Assembly: GCA_947495295.1 (NCBI GenBank)
Contig: CANLYJ010000002.1
Location: 620,001-684,000 of the forward strand
Direction: 5' to 3'
DNA: 64,000 nt
Origin: an uncultured Paracoccaceae bacterium
GTDB taxonomy: Bacteria > Pseudomonadota > Alphaproteobacteria > Rhodobacterales > Rhodobacteraceae
Within the stretch, counting starts at the first letter, position 1. Each line of letters begins with the position of its first letter. This document shows, in pieces, positions 50,639 through 59,671 of this stretch. The translations under genes were made by a program, and so were the position numbers. Under the pieces are notes generated by a model. The model did no database searches and had not been told where the DNA came from. It saw nothing but the letters and a program-made list of their open reading frames with translations.

Positions 50639-51256
50639 TCACCAACTGATCCTGACCGGTGACATGGCCCAGACCATCGTCGCCTCTTTGTCGGTGCGGT
50701 TCCGAAACCGGTGCGCGATCTGGGATGGGTAGGAAAAGCTGTCGCCTGCCCGTAATGCGATCACCTCATCGCCCAATCGCAGCTCGACCTCGCCTGATAG
50801 GACAATGGCGTGCTGTTCGCCTTCGAACACGTAACCTTCCAACGGTTCGGGCGGTTCCCCGGAACCGGGCGGAAAGCGGGACAGGATCAGATAGCATTGA
50901 CCTGATAACGAACTGGACAGCAGCGCATCTTCGAACCCAAGTTCAGTTGTTGTGCGGGTATACATCCCCGACAGGCTGCGCCGGTTTTCAGCCCTGACAA
51001 CATGCCGGCGTTCCAATGGCCCCTGTCCGGTCTGCACGGGAAAAAACCAGTTTGGGTCAACGGACAAGGCTGCGCTGATTTCCCCCAGAAGCGCCACTGA
51101 TACCTTGGCCGTTCCCAGTTCAATCCGGCTGAGATAGGCGGTGGAACAAGAGACCACCTGTGACAGTGCATTTAAGGTTAAGCCGCGCGCCTTGCGCACT
51201 TCACGGATTTCACTGCCCAGCCGCTGGGCATCTGATTGGGAAAAATCGGTACTCAT
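50639..51256 (-). CDS. XRE-family regulator with C-terminal cupin sensor
   Basis: The 205-residue regulator has an N-terminal Xre helix-turn-helix (IREVRKARGLTLNALSQVVSCSTAYLSRIELGTAKVSV, about residues 16-54) and a C-terminal cupin domain (YVFEGEQHAIVLSGEVELRLGDEVIALRAGDSF). This class usually senses a small metabolite and controls adjacent catabolic genes. It is divergent from the LLM-GST-hydrolase-NTF2 operon, its likely target; the 101-base gap between them is the likely operator region. Confidence 0.9.
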   Translation of the reverse strand: MSTDFSQSDAQRLGSEIREVRKARGLTLNALSQVVSCSTAYLSRIELGTAKVSVALLGEISAALSVDPNWFFPVQTGQGPLERRHVVRAENRRSLSGMYTRTTTELGFEDALLSSSLSGQCYLILSRFPPGSGEPPEPLEGYVFEGEQHAIVLSGEVELRLGDEVIALRAGDSFSYPSQIAHRFRNRTDKEATMVWAMSPVRISW

Positions 51257-51357
51257 TCCTAGGAGATAGGAGATTTCGGTTGATTTTTCGATAGGGATTC
51301 AATCTAGTTGAAATTGGGTCATTAATTCAACTAACCGTGCGAAGATGGGAGGACATC

Positions 51358-52548
51358 ATGCGTTTTGATTTGATTGCCAATTTCAGTCCTGGTGAGACGA
51401 TTCCATGGACCCGCACGTTGGAAATGATCCTTGAGCAGTGTTCGCTGGCCGAGCAGGCGGGGTTCACCACGGCCTGGTTTACCGAACATCACTTTGCCCA
51501 TAACGGCTATATGAATGCGCCCCCAAATCCGATCCAGATGTGTACCCATGTCGCTGCCCATTGCAAAACACTGCGTGTCGGAACGGCCCCGATCATCCTG
51601 CCTGATTGGCATCCGCTGCGCGTGGCCGAAGATGTGGCGATGCTGGATAATATGACATTGGGCCGGGTTGATTTCGGGGTCGCCAAAGGGATCAATGAAC
51701 GCTCTACCATCCAGTTCAACAAGGATGCTGACAGGCGTGACAACGGCAAGGCGATGCGCCTGTATCAGGAAAGCCTGGAGATCATTTTGAAAGCCTGGAC
51801 CAATGAGGCTTTCACCCATAAGGGCGAGTTCTATCAGTTTCCGGTGCCCGGCTGGCAGGAAACCAACCGCTTTTTTGAACCTCTTGATCCGCGCTATCAT
51901 GCGCCTGATGGCGAATATAAAGCCATGTATGTGCATCCGCGCCCCTATCAGGAGGCCCACCCCCCGGTCTGGCTGATGTCCAATGCCCCCCCGACGTTCA
52001 AATTAGCCGGCGAAAAGGGCTGGGGTGTGATTTCGATGTCATCGGGACCAAAGCGCACATTGGCCTGTTGGGAGCCTTACCGCGATGCGCTGTCCAAGCG
52101 GACCGGTCGCGATGTCAAGCTGGGTGAAGGTGTCGGTGTCTGCACTGCCTTTTATGTCGGTGAGAGCATGGAAGAGGCCGTCACCACGATCCGCCCGGCC
52201 ATCAATGCCTATTACGAATTCCTGGGTGGGTCCCGCCCGGCGGGCGAGTGGACCAAACATGGCTATCTTGATGTGGGTGAGGAAATGACCCCGGAGGATG
52301 ACGCCATGGATTGGTTTGATTTCCTCAACAAACGCGGGATCATTGTGGTCGGTGATGCGGCTTTTGTCGCAGAGCGCTTTGCCGAGAAGCAGGAGACCAT
52401 CGGTCTGGATCACCTGATGCTGATGCAGCAATATACTGGCGTGCCATATGAAAAGATCCTTGCCAGTTGGCACCGGCTTTTTGAGCATGTTGTGCCGCAG
52501 TTCGGCACCAAGTCCATTGCGCAGAAAAGGGTGCTGGAACATGCTTGA
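51358..52548 (+). CDS. LLM-class flavin-dependent oxidoreductase
   Basis: The 396-residue luciferase-like monooxygenase uses reduced flavin supplied by a partner reductase. Landmarks are MRFDLIANFSPGE, GFTTAWFTEHHFAHNGYMNAPP, GVAKGINERS, and a C-terminal HLMLMQQYTGVPYEKIL. GGAGGA precedes the ATG at 51358. It overlaps the GST start by 8 bases. The operon suggests oxidation of an aromatic or heterocyclic compound followed by thiol transfer and hydrolysis, which is inference. Confidence 0.88.
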   Translation: MRFDLIANFSPGETIPWTRTLEMILEQCSLAEQAGFTTAWFTEHHFAHNGYMNAPPNPIQMCTHVAAHCKTLRVGTAPIILPDWHPLRVAEDVAMLDNMTLGRVDFGVAKGINERSTIQFNKDADRRDNGKAMRLYQESLEIILKAWTNEAFTHKGEFYQFPVPGWQETNRFFEPLDPRYHAPDGEYKAMYVHPRPYQEAHPPVWLMSNAPPTFKLAGEKGWGVISMSSGPKRTLACWEPYRDALSKRTGRDVKLGEGVGVCTAFYVGESMEEAVTTIRPAINAYYEFLGGSRPAGEWTKHGYLDVGEEMTPEDDAMDWFDFLNKRGIIVVGDAAFVAERFAEKQETIGLDHLMLMQQYTGVPYEKILASWHRLFEHVVPQFGTKSIAQKRVLEHA

Positions 52549-54121
52549 AATTTGGGGTCGTCCCTATTCATCCAACGTGATCCCGGTGATCTGGACCGCA
52601 AATGAACTGGGTCTGGAATACCGGTTGCAACTGGCCGGTGGCAGTTTTGGCAAGCTGGACACGGATGCCTATGCCACGATCAACCCCAACCGGATGATCC
52701 CGGCCATTCGTGACGGTGATTTCGCCCTGTGGGAAAGCCTGTCGATTGTCCGGTATTTATGTGATCGCTATGGTTCGGGCGGGCTGAGCCCATCGGATAT
52801 TCAGACCCGCGCCATTGCTGATCAATGGATGGAATGGTCCGCCAGCCGCGCCTTCATGCCGGTTATTCATCTGTTCTTTGCCACGGTCCGCACCCAGCCA
52901 GACCAGCGTGATCCCGCAAAGATCGCGGCATTGGCCGCCGAGGCCCATGCCGCCTTGACGATCCTTGACGCCCATCTTGCCACCCGTCCTTATGTTTGCG
53001 GTGATGCATTCACCATGGGTGACATCCCGCTTGGCTGCGTGGTCTATCGCTACTTCAATGTCGCCGTTGAACGCCAACCCCTGCCGCATGTTCAGGCATG
53101 GTATCAGCGATTGGCCGCACGCCCGGCCTATCGCGACCATGTCATGCGCCATTTCGGAACAAACCCCGATGAATGGGCCGCGTTGGAAAAGGCCTGCGCC
53201 AGTGAGGGGGGGGGTGTAATGGGAATCCGCGATCATCTGACCTATCACAACCGTTTCAGCCCTGCTGAACTGGACGCGCAATATAATCTGCGCGCCGGGC
53301 GGCCCGATTACGAGGAAACCGTGATCCCCGGATGGGCCGCGGCAAGTCAGACCGCCCGTGACACGCTGGTTTGCCGTATCGATCTGCGCTATGGCGATGG
53401 CCCAAATCAGAAGCTGGATGTTTTCAGTTGCGGTGACCCGGCGGCCCCGACCTTGATCTATTTTCATGGCGGATATTGGCAGCGGGGCGACAAGTCCATT
53501 TACAGTTTCATTGCCCCGCCCTTTGTTGCGGCGGGCATCAATGTGGTGGTGGTTGGTTATGATCTGTGCCCATCCGTCACGCTGACCCGTATTTCGGAAC
53601 AAGCGCGCGAGGCGGTGGCCCATATCTGGCGTGACGCCGCAGCGTTGGGCATCAACCGCGATCGTATCACAGTGATGGGCCATTCCGCTGGTGGCCATAT
53701 CACACAGATGATGATGGCGACCGATTGGCCTGCCTTCGATTCTGACCTGCCGACTGACCTGATCAAGGCTGGCATTCCGGTTTCACCGCTGAGCTACCTT
53801 GAGCCCGTCCGCCTGACAGAGGCGTTGAATGCAGGGCTGCGCATGGATGCGACCGAGGCAGAGGCCGAAAGCCCGATGACCAATCACCCGCCCGTCACCG
53901 ATGCGCCGCAACTGGTTGTGGTCGGAGGTGCCGAGACTGATGAATTCCACCGTCAGGCCCGGATGTATGTCGCGGCCTATGGCACAGCCGACCGTCCCAT
54001 CGGCCATTACGTTGTGCCGGGGGTGGATCATTTTGATGAACTGAATGTGCTTGTTGATCCCGCAAGCCCGTTTTTTGCGCAAACATGTGACATGCTTAAC
54101 GGAAAAGGACCCAACCTATGA
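52541..54121 (+). CDS. glutathione S-transferase fused to arylformamidase-like alpha/beta hydrolase
   Basis: As given, one frame of 526 codons holds two enzymes. Residues 1-220 are a GST (N-terminal thioredoxin fold with MLEIWGRPYSSN, NPNRMIPAIRDGDFALWESLSIVRYL, then the helical domain). Residues 227-526 are an alpha/beta hydrolase of the AFMID/kynurenine formamidase type, with oxyanion motif FHGGYWQRGD, nucleophile GHSAGGH and acid/base residues near DHFDEL. The junction is a run of nine G (53206-53214). With eight G the GST would end at TAA 53217 and the hydrolase would start at ATG 53219 in a TAATG overlap. The fusion may therefore be a slippage product or sequencing artefact. Confidence 0.8.
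   Translation: MLEIWGRPYSSNVIPVIWTANELGLEYRLQLAGGSFGKLDTDAYATINPNRMIPAIRDGDFALWESLSIVRYLCDRYGSGGLSPSDIQTRAIADQWMEWSASRAFMPVIHLFFATVRTQPDQRDPAKIAALAAEAHAALTILDAHLATRPYVCGDAFTMGDIPLGCVVYRYFNVAVERQPLPHVQAWYQRLAARPAYRDHVMRHFGTNPDEWAALEKACASEGGGVMGIRDHLTYHNRFSPAELDAQYNLRAGRPDYEETVIPGWAAASQTARDTLVCRIDLRYGDGPNQKLDVFSCGDPAAPTLIYFHGGYWQRGDKSIYSFIAPPFVAAGINVVVVGYDLCPSVTLTRISEQAREAVAHIWRDAAALGINRDRITVMGHSAGGHITQMMMATDWPAFDSDLPTDLIKAGIPVSPLSYLEPVRLTEALNAGLRMDATEAEAESPMTNHPPVTDAPQLVVVGGAETDEFHRQARMYVAAYGTADRPIGHYVVPGVDHFDELNVLVDPASPFFAQTCDMLNGKGPNL
53206..53214 (+). repeat. poly-G tract (9 G) at the GST-hydrolase junction
   Basis: Nine consecutive G lie directly before TGTAATG. The tract doubles as the purine-rich ribosome-binding site for the hydrolase ATG at 53219. 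A change of one G switches between a fused protein and two coupled proteins. Confidence 0.8.
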
Positions 54122-54492
54122 CAGCTTTGACCCGTGACCTTGTCGACTCTGTCGGCGATGCGTTCAATGCAAATGATATCGAAGCGGTGATGAAACATTT
54201 TGCCCCGAACGCAACATTTGATCATGCGGTTGGTCCCGAAGAGCGTGGCGTGCGATTTGAAGGTGCCGACACTATTCGCGGCGTGTTTGCGGGCTTGTTC
54301 GAAAAGGTCGAAAACGTCCATTGGGAGACGCTGGATTGCGCCATTGCGGGCAACAAGGCCTATTGCGAATATCGGCGCACTGCCACGCATAAGGATGGCA
54401 GCGAGGAAGCGTTCCTGAGTGTCGATATCCTGACATATCACGATGGGCTGATCGTTCATAAAGACACGTATTACAAACAGCGCATTAGCTGA
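54118..54492 (+). CDS. NTF2-like (SnoaL-type) protein
   Basis: The 124-residue protein has the nuclear transport factor 2-like cone fold pattern: LVDSVGDAFNANDIEAVMKHFAPNATFDHA, then GVRFEGADTIRGVFAGLFEK, and a C-terminal DILTYHDGLIVHKDTYYKQR. Family members are small cyclases, isomerases, hydratases or ligand binders. Its ATG overlaps the hydrolase stop, so it belongs to the LLM operon and probably acts on the same compound. Confidence 0.85.
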   Translation: MTALTRDLVDSVGDAFNANDIEAVMKHFAPNATFDHAVGPEERGVRFEGADTIRGVFAGLFEKVENVHWETLDCAIAGNKAYCEYRRTATHKDGSEEAFLSVDILTYHDGLIVHKDTYYKQRIS

Positions 54493-54590
54493 AACTGGCG
54501 AACGCGCGAAATCATCAACGCCGGTTCTGCCGCCGCTTTTGTCGCTCATCGCATTGAGACAAAACGGGCATCGCTGCGCCTGAACGCGCC

Positions 54591-55040
54591 CTACGGGTTG
54601 CGCGCCTGATCGAGATAGGCCCGCAATCGTTGCAGGTGCGGCAGGATGGTTTCCACGTCTTTGGCAGGGATGACATCCACCAGTTTGCCCAGGTCGGGCC
54701 CCATCCTTGCGATGGTGTTGTTGCGCAATTGGGTGCCTGCCGCCGTGATCCAGACCCGTTTGGAACGTGCGTCATCCGGGTTGGGTCGCGTTTCGACCAG
54801 CCCGTGTTTTTGCAACCCGGACAGGGTGTGGGTCATGGTTGTCTTGGGCACCTGAAACGCTGTTGCCAAGGTCAGGGGCGTTTGCCCGTCCTGCACCCGG
54901 ATCAGGTGGTTGAGCACGCTGAAATGCGGGGCGATCAGCCCGTTGGGCAGCTGCGCCTCTAGAAAGGCGCGGCTGAGTTGTTCGATGATGCCGATTTCGT
55001 TGAACAGGGTGAAATACAGCGCGGTGGGATTGTCATTCAA
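54591..55040 (-). CDS. MarR family transcriptional regulator
   Basis: The 149-residue winged-helix protein has LPNGLIAPHFSVLNHLI, a recognition region TPLTLATAFQVPKTTMTHTLSGLQKHGLV, and the wing ETRPNPDDARSKRVWIT, typical of MarR. It overlaps the nitroreductase-like gene by 4 bases and follows it, so the operon is probably autoregulated. Candidate palindromic operators lie upstream of the nitroreductase gene. Confidence 0.9.
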   Translation of the reverse strand: MNDNPTALYFTLFNEIGIIEQLSRAFLEAQLPNGLIAPHFSVLNHLIRVQDGQTPLTLATAFQVPKTTMTHTLSGLQKHGLVETRPNPDDARSKRVWITAAGTQLRNNTIARMGPDLGKLVDVIPAKDVETILPHLQRLRAYLDQARNP

Positions 55041-56140
55041 ATCAGGCGTGTCTCCAACGGCCAGCGCGGTGTGCGCGGGATCGTTGGACCATAACCGACG
55101 CGCCCCAGCATTTGAACTGTTTCCCCTTCCGCCGCGAGCATCAGATGCGCCGCGTCGTAATGGGCGGCCATCTGCGGATATTCCTGCAATGCCTGCGACA
55201 CCGGATGCAGCGCAAGCCCCAGCCCGGTTGTGGCCAGGTTGAGCCGCAGCCAGTCCCGCCCTGCCTGTATCTGATCGGCCCGCGTGTTTCCGGCGGATGT
55301 AATGGCCGCATAGGCGGTCGTTGCGTGCAGCATTTCGTTATAGATCGCGACCCCTTGCTGGAAGGATGTGCTGTTGATGTCGGCCTGCTGGTCGCGGGTC
55401 AGTGCGCCCACAAGCATCAGGCTTTCCAGAAACGGCCCCCCAAGGTCGATCCCGTCGGGGTTGCGGTTGATTTCCGCCTTGCCGAACCGCATCAGATCCA
55501 CGCTTTCCATATGGGTGGGGTGGTGGTTCACCTCTGCCAGCCATGCTTGCCATGTCAGGTCCTTGATCGCGCTGACCTTTGCGGGCTCGGTGATGATATC
55601 TGCATAGGGTTGCAGTGTTGTGATGTCAGTTGTGCTTAATGGTTGGTCGGTGAAGGGTTCCTTGCAGGATCGCCTGTCCATGATTGCGTTGAAAAGCGGA
55701 TCGGGGGTGCCAGTGTCCGGTTCAAAACTGGCGATGGCCGCAGGGCCGGTTTCGCCTTCGGGGTAGATATCGAAGCTGATGTTGATGTTTTTCTGGGCGG
55801 CGGCGATCCGCATCTGTTCCAGAAAGCACCCCAAGCTGATCACCAACTGCCGGTGGTAGGGGTCCGTTTCAGGCAATTCGCGGGATGTGTCCCGCCACAG
55901 GATCACCTTGTCATCCCCTTCCAATCCGATCAGCCAAGGCTGCCGGTTATGCGCATTGGGCGCGAGCAGGGCATAGGAGAGCGCCCATTTGCGTGGATCT
56001 GCATAGCTGCCTGCCATATCCCATGGCGCGATGGCCTTGGTGGGTGTCCGTGTCCCGATGAAACCAGCGGTGGCGGTCCCGGCGGCAAGGATCGTCCCGC
56101 CGCCGATCAATGTAAGGGCTTTGCGTCTTGAGAGGGTCAT
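55037..56140 (-). CDS. exported nitroreductase-like (Acg-type) protein
   Basis: The 367-residue protein has an N-terminal twin-arginine-like signal, MTLSRRKALTLIGGG, and a nitroreductase fold body with LLAPNAHNRQPWLIGL (FMN-side segment), DRRSCKEPFTDQPL and a C-terminal LGLALHPVSQALQEYP. It resembles the Acg/nitroreductase-fold family, in which FMN binding is not always kept. The start 56140 is 5 bases after GGAGA. It is coupled to marR and is probably induced by the ligand of that regulator. Confidence 0.8.
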   Translation of the reverse strand: MTLSRRKALTLIGGGTILAAGTATAGFIGTRTPTKAIAPWDMAGSYADPRKWALSYALLAPNAHNRQPWLIGLEGDDKVILWRDTSRELPETDPYHRQLVISLGCFLEQMRIAAAQKNINISFDIYPEGETGPAAIASFEPDTGTPDPLFNAIMDRRSCKEPFTDQPLSTTDITTLQPYADIITEPAKVSAIKDLTWQAWLAEVNHHPTHMESVDLMRFGKAEINRNPDGIDLGGPFLESLMLVGALTRDQQADINSTSFQQGVAIYNEMLHATTAYAAITSAGNTRADQIQAGRDWLRLNLATTGLGLALHPVSQALQEYPQMAAHYDAAHLMLAAEGETVQMLGRVGYGPTIPRTPRWPLETRLI

Positions 56141-56156
56141 GTCGGTCTCCATTTAA

Positions 56157-56192
56157 TACGATATCGTACCATATAGTGCGAAATCGAACTAT
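56157..56192. promoter_or_regulatory. candidate MarR operators upstream of the nitroreductase gene
   Basis: Two palindromes are adjacent: TACGATATCGTA (56157-56168, perfect) and a second with arms ATAGT and ACTAT around an imperfect TCGA-containing centre (56173-56192). They lie 17-52 bases upstream of the nitroreductase start and fit a MarR dimer. Confidence 0.5.
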
Positions 56193-56237
56193 AATCAAGA
56201 TAGGAAGACCGGGCATGCCGTCATGCGACTGTCGGGG

Positions 56238-56789
56238 TCAAATGAGTGTGGGATCGAACATGTTGACGATGGCGACATCGTAATTGCTGGCCACATGCAG
56301 GCTTTCATAGACAAGCCCCCGGTTGTAGCGCTGAATGTCGCCCGAAGGGGTGGGGTGAAAGAACGGGTCCGCCACGTAAAGCGTGCCGTCGAGCCGGAAC
56401 AGGACAAAATAGTGGTGTTCGGTGCGCCCGGGCTGGCCGTCTTCGGGTGGTTGCTGCTGTTCTTCGGACCGGGTGGCCCGCACCACCACATGATTTCAAT
56501 CGCGCAGGCCGCGCCCGATGGCGTTGATCCCCAATCGCCGCCAGCTGACACTATCGGGAATGCGGAATTCATGCCCGCCATCAATGACACTGTTTGCCGC
56601 CCGCCCGTCGCGCAGATAGTCGGAAATCCGGTCAGCCACCGCAGGGCAGTGATTGGCCCGGTCCATCCTGATGCCCGGCCCGATCAGCCGCAATTGCTGA
56701 AAAATCTCGCGCCCGTCGGCCAGAAGCCTCCTGTAATTCTCGCACATGGTTTGCCGCCTTTCTTCAAATGTCAGTTGATCAAATGTCAT
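56238..56789 (-). pseudogene. hypothetical protein interrupted by in-frame TGA
   Basis: A frame from ATG 56789 runs 97 codons (MTFDQLTFEERRQ...) to TGA at 56496-56498. The same frame then continues another 85 codons to 56238 with protein-like sequence (EHHYFVLFRLDGTLYVADPFFHP). A Trp codon (TGG) in place of TGA would give one protein of about 183 residues reading GLRD-W-NHVVV across the junction. GTG 56489 could be a separate start but has no ribosome-binding site. I do not recognise the family. Confidence 0.55.
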
Positions 56790-56935
56790 TGGGCAGGGCT
56801 GGCCCGCGGCGCCTGAAAAATTATTGGCGCTGGGGGCATTGTAGCCGAATTCCGGTTTATTGCCAAAAACCAGACGTGATCTTGCCCGGTCAGGTTACGC
56901 TCGCATTGCTGCAAAAACAGGCGTAAGCGGGAGGC

Positions 56936-58168
56936 ATGAGATATGTCAGCCTAAATGATGCCGGCAGTTTGCCGTTTTGGCGCAGGCCGGTGACCTTGCT
57001 GTTTGTGATGGCAATGGCGATGCCGATTGCCTTTGCCACATGGTCGGCCTTGCTGAACAATTTTGTCATTGAGGTTGCCGCATTTGAAGGCACCGATATT
57101 GGCTGGCTGCATACCGTCCGCGAGATACCGGGTTTCTTTGCCATTGGCGTTATCGCCCTGATCATTTTCATCCGTGAACAGGTGTTGGGTCTGGTGTCCC
57201 TGATCCTGTTGGGGGTTGCGACCGCATTGACCGCCCAATTCCCCAGCGTGGCCGGGATTCTGACCATCACCATGCTGTCATCGATCGGGTTTCATTACTA
57301 CGAGACCGTCATCCAGTCCTTGCAACTGCAATGGATCGACAAGGCCCGCGCCCCGCAAGTGCTGGGTTGGATGATCTCTGCTGGTTCAGCGGCGACGCTG
57401 GTTGTGTATTTCCTGATCGTGCTGAGTTGGGATCGCTTTGGTCTGACATATAGCATTGTCTATTGGATGGCCGGCGGTTTCACCGCATTGGTCGCAATGT
57501 TCTGTCTGCTGGTCTATCCGCAGTTTGATACGCCCCATCCGCAGCTGAAAACTTTTGTGCTGCGCAAACGCTATTGGCTGTATTATGCCCTGCAATTCAT
57601 GTCCGGGTCGCGTCGCCAGATCTTTGTCGTGTTTGCCGCCTTTATGATGGTGCAGAAATTCGATTTTGACGTTGATCAGACCACCAAGCTGTTTATGGCT
57701 GCTTTGGTGGTGAATATCGTTCTGGCCCCGGTGCTGGGCAAGATCGTGGCCTTTTTCGGCGAACGCCGTGCTTTGATCTTTGAATATGTTGGTTTGTGTC
57801 TGGTGTTTGGTGCTTATGCTGGCATTTATTACCTGCATTGGGGTGTTGTGCTGGCCGTGGCCCTTTACGTGATCAATCAGATCTTTTTCAGCCTGGCCCT
57901 GGCGATCAAGACCTATTTCCAGAAGATTGCTGACCCGCAGGATATTGCGCCCACCGCTGCTGTGGCCTTTACCATCAACCATATCGCCGCTGTGTTCCTG
58001 CCGGTTGTGCTGGGTATCTTGTGGGACCGGTTTTCGCCGGGTCTGGTGTTTTTGCTGGCCGTTGGGATGGCCTTTGTATCATTGTTATTGTCTCTGCTGA
58101 TCCCGCGTCATCCCGCCCCCGGTCACGAGACCGTGTTTCAGGGGCGTTTGCTGGCCCCGGCAGAGTAG
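56936..58168 (+). CDS. MFS-type membrane transporter
   Basis: The 410-residue protein has about 11-12 membrane helices, weak MFS motifs and a central loop near residues 200-225 ([24 protein letters not shown]). It has no motif that tells substrate. It stands alone between the TGA-interrupted gene and msrA, 53 bases before the latter, and may share its transcript. Confidence 0.75.
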   Translation: MRYVSLNDAGSLPFWRRPVTLLFVMAMAMPIAFATWSALLNNFVIEVAAFEGTDIGWLHTVREIPGFFAIGVIALIIFIREQVLGLVSLILLGVATALTAQFPSVAGILTITMLSSIGFHYYETVIQSLQLQWIDKARAPQVLGWMISAGSAATLVVYFLIVLSWDRFGLTYSIVYWMAGGFTALVAMFCLLVYPQFDTPHPQLKTFVLRKRYWLYYALQFMSGSRRQIFVVFAAFMMVQKFDFDVDQTTKLFMAALVVNIVLAPVLGKIVAFFGERRALIFEYVGLCLVFGAYAGIYYLHWGVVLAVALYVINQIFFSLALAIKTYFQKIADPQDIAPTAAVAFTINHIAAVFLPVVLGILWDRFSPGLVFLLAVGMAFVSLLLSLLIPRHPAPGHETVFQGRLLAPAE

Positions 58169-58221
58169 CAATTTGGCCCCGTCCACCTATATTCATCAGT
58201 GACCCGAAAAGGAGTGCGCCG

Positions 58222-58872
58222 ATGTTTTTGTTCAACCGTGCCAAATCTGAAATGATCGCTGCTGATGCCGCTTTGCCCGGCCGCGATACCCCCATCCCTA
58301 CGGCCGAGACCCATTTTGTCTATGGCACCCCGCTGACTGGCGAGGTTCCGGCAGGCATGGAAGAGGCGATGTTTGGTATGGGCTGTTTCTGGGGCGTGGA
58401 GCGCATGTTCTGGAAACTGGATGGCGTGCAATCGACAATGGTTGGCTATGCCGGTGGTTATACCCCCAATGCCAGTTATGAAGAGGTCTGTTCCGGCAAG
58501 ACCGGCCATAATGAGGTGGTCCGCGTGATCTATGACCCGGCGGTCATTTCTTATGACGCGCTGTTGCAGGTGTTTTGGGAAGGCCATGATCCGACCCAAG
58601 GCATGCGTCAGGGCAATGATGCGGGCACGCAGTATCGGTCCGGTATCTATACCTATTCCGCTGCGCAAAAGGCCGCCGCAGAAGCATCGCAGGATGCGTT
58701 TGCTCCGCGCCTTCTGGAGGCTGGTTATGGTGCCATTACGACCGAGATTGTGGATGCCCCCACATTCTATTTCGCCGAAGAATATCATCAGCAATACCTG
58801 GCCAAGAACCCCGGCGGTTATTGCGGCATCGGGGGCACTGGTGTGACCTGCCCGATTGGTGTGGGTGTTTAG
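58222..58872 (+). CDS. msrA: peptide-methionine (S)-S-oxide reductase
   Basis: The 216-residue enzyme repairs oxidised methionine. The catalytic Cys is in [16 protein letters not shown] (about residue 55), followed by [26 protein letters not shown] and the resolving C-terminal Cys in [16 protein letters not shown]. An N-terminal segment of about 45 residues ([23 protein letters not shown]) is the longer MsrA type of E. coli. AAAGGAG precedes the ATG. Confidence 0.96.
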   Translation: MFLFNRAKSEMIAADAALPGRDTPIPTAETHFVYGTPLTGEVPAGMEEAMFGMGCFWGVERMFWKLDGVQSTMVGYAGGYTPNASYEEVCSGKTGHNEVVRVIYDPAVISYDALLQVFWEGHDPTQGMRQGNDAGTQYRSGIYTYSAAQKAAAEASQDAFAPRLLEAGYGAITTEIVDAPTFYFAEEYHQQYLAKNPGGYCGIGGTGVTCPIGVGV

Positions 58873-58907
58873 CAACTGCGGATTATGAGCGGAAAGACCT
58901 AACCACA

Positions 58908-59642
58908 GTGTTCGTCAATCTGTTGTCGCATACGGTGTTGTTGCCGGTCCTGTTGGCGCAGGCCATCTATGTCCGGTCGCGGGTGTTGGAACTGCCTGAA
59001 CCCAGCGGCCCCCGCAGCGGGGCCGTGGGCGAGGGGCCGCGTTTACGGGTGCTGGTGATCGGCGATTCCTCTGCCCTTGGTGTTGGTGTCCAAACTCAGG
59101 ATGACGCCTTGCTGGGGCGGTTGACGGCGCGGCTGGCCCCGCTGGCGCGGGTGGAGTTTGATCTGGTGGCCGTTATCGGGGCGAAAACGGTGGATGCCGT
59201 GGGTTGGCTGGACCAGTTGCCGCGTGCGGAATATGACGTGGTGATCACCGCGCTTGGCGTCAATGACGTGACCAAGGCGACACCGCTAAGCCGTTTCATG
59301 GCGTGGCAAACGGCGCTGGTTGACCGTTTGCAGCGCGAGTTCGGGGCAAAACGCATCTATGTGTCGGGCTTGCCGCCCATGGGGCAGTTTCCGCTGCTGC
59401 CGCAGCCGTTGCGCTGGGCGATGGGCCAACGGGCGTCCTGGTTTGAAAAGCATCTGCGCAGGCTGGTGGACCGTCGTGATGCCGCCCGGTTCGTGACCAT
59501 TGATATGGGGCTGGACGACACGAATATGTCCGCAGATGGGTTTCACCCCGGTCCTGCGGTTTATGCCGCCTGGGCTGATGCCGTCTATGCGCAGATCACG
59601 GCGGACCCCGCCTTGCTTGACGCGGCAGAACGCAGCGCCTAA
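58908..59642 (+). CDS. SGNH/GDSL-type hydrolase
   Basis: The 244-residue protein has an N-terminal hydrophobic segment (about residues 3-18) acting as anchor or signal. It then shows the SGNH blocks: VLVIGDSSALGVGVQ (Ser), ALGVNDVTKATP (Asn) and DGFHPGP (Asp-His). It is a lipase- or esterase-like hydrolase facing the periplasm. No ATG fits; GTG 58908 gives the membrane segment intact and follows GGAAAG at long spacing. Confidence 0.8.
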   Translation: MFVNLLSHTVLLPVLLAQAIYVRSRVLELPEPSGPRSGAVGEGPRLRVLVIGDSSALGVGVQTQDDALLGRLTARLAPLARVEFDLVAVIGAKTVDAVGWLDQLPRAEYDVVITALGVNDVTKATPLSRFMAWQTALVDRLQREFGAKRIYVSGLPPMGQFPLLPQPLRWAMGQRASWFEKHLRRLVDRRDAARFVTIDMGLDDTNMSADGFHPGPAVYAAWADAVYAQITADPALLDAAERSA

Positions 59643-59671
59643 CCCGAAGCGCGCAACAAAAGGCCAAACCC

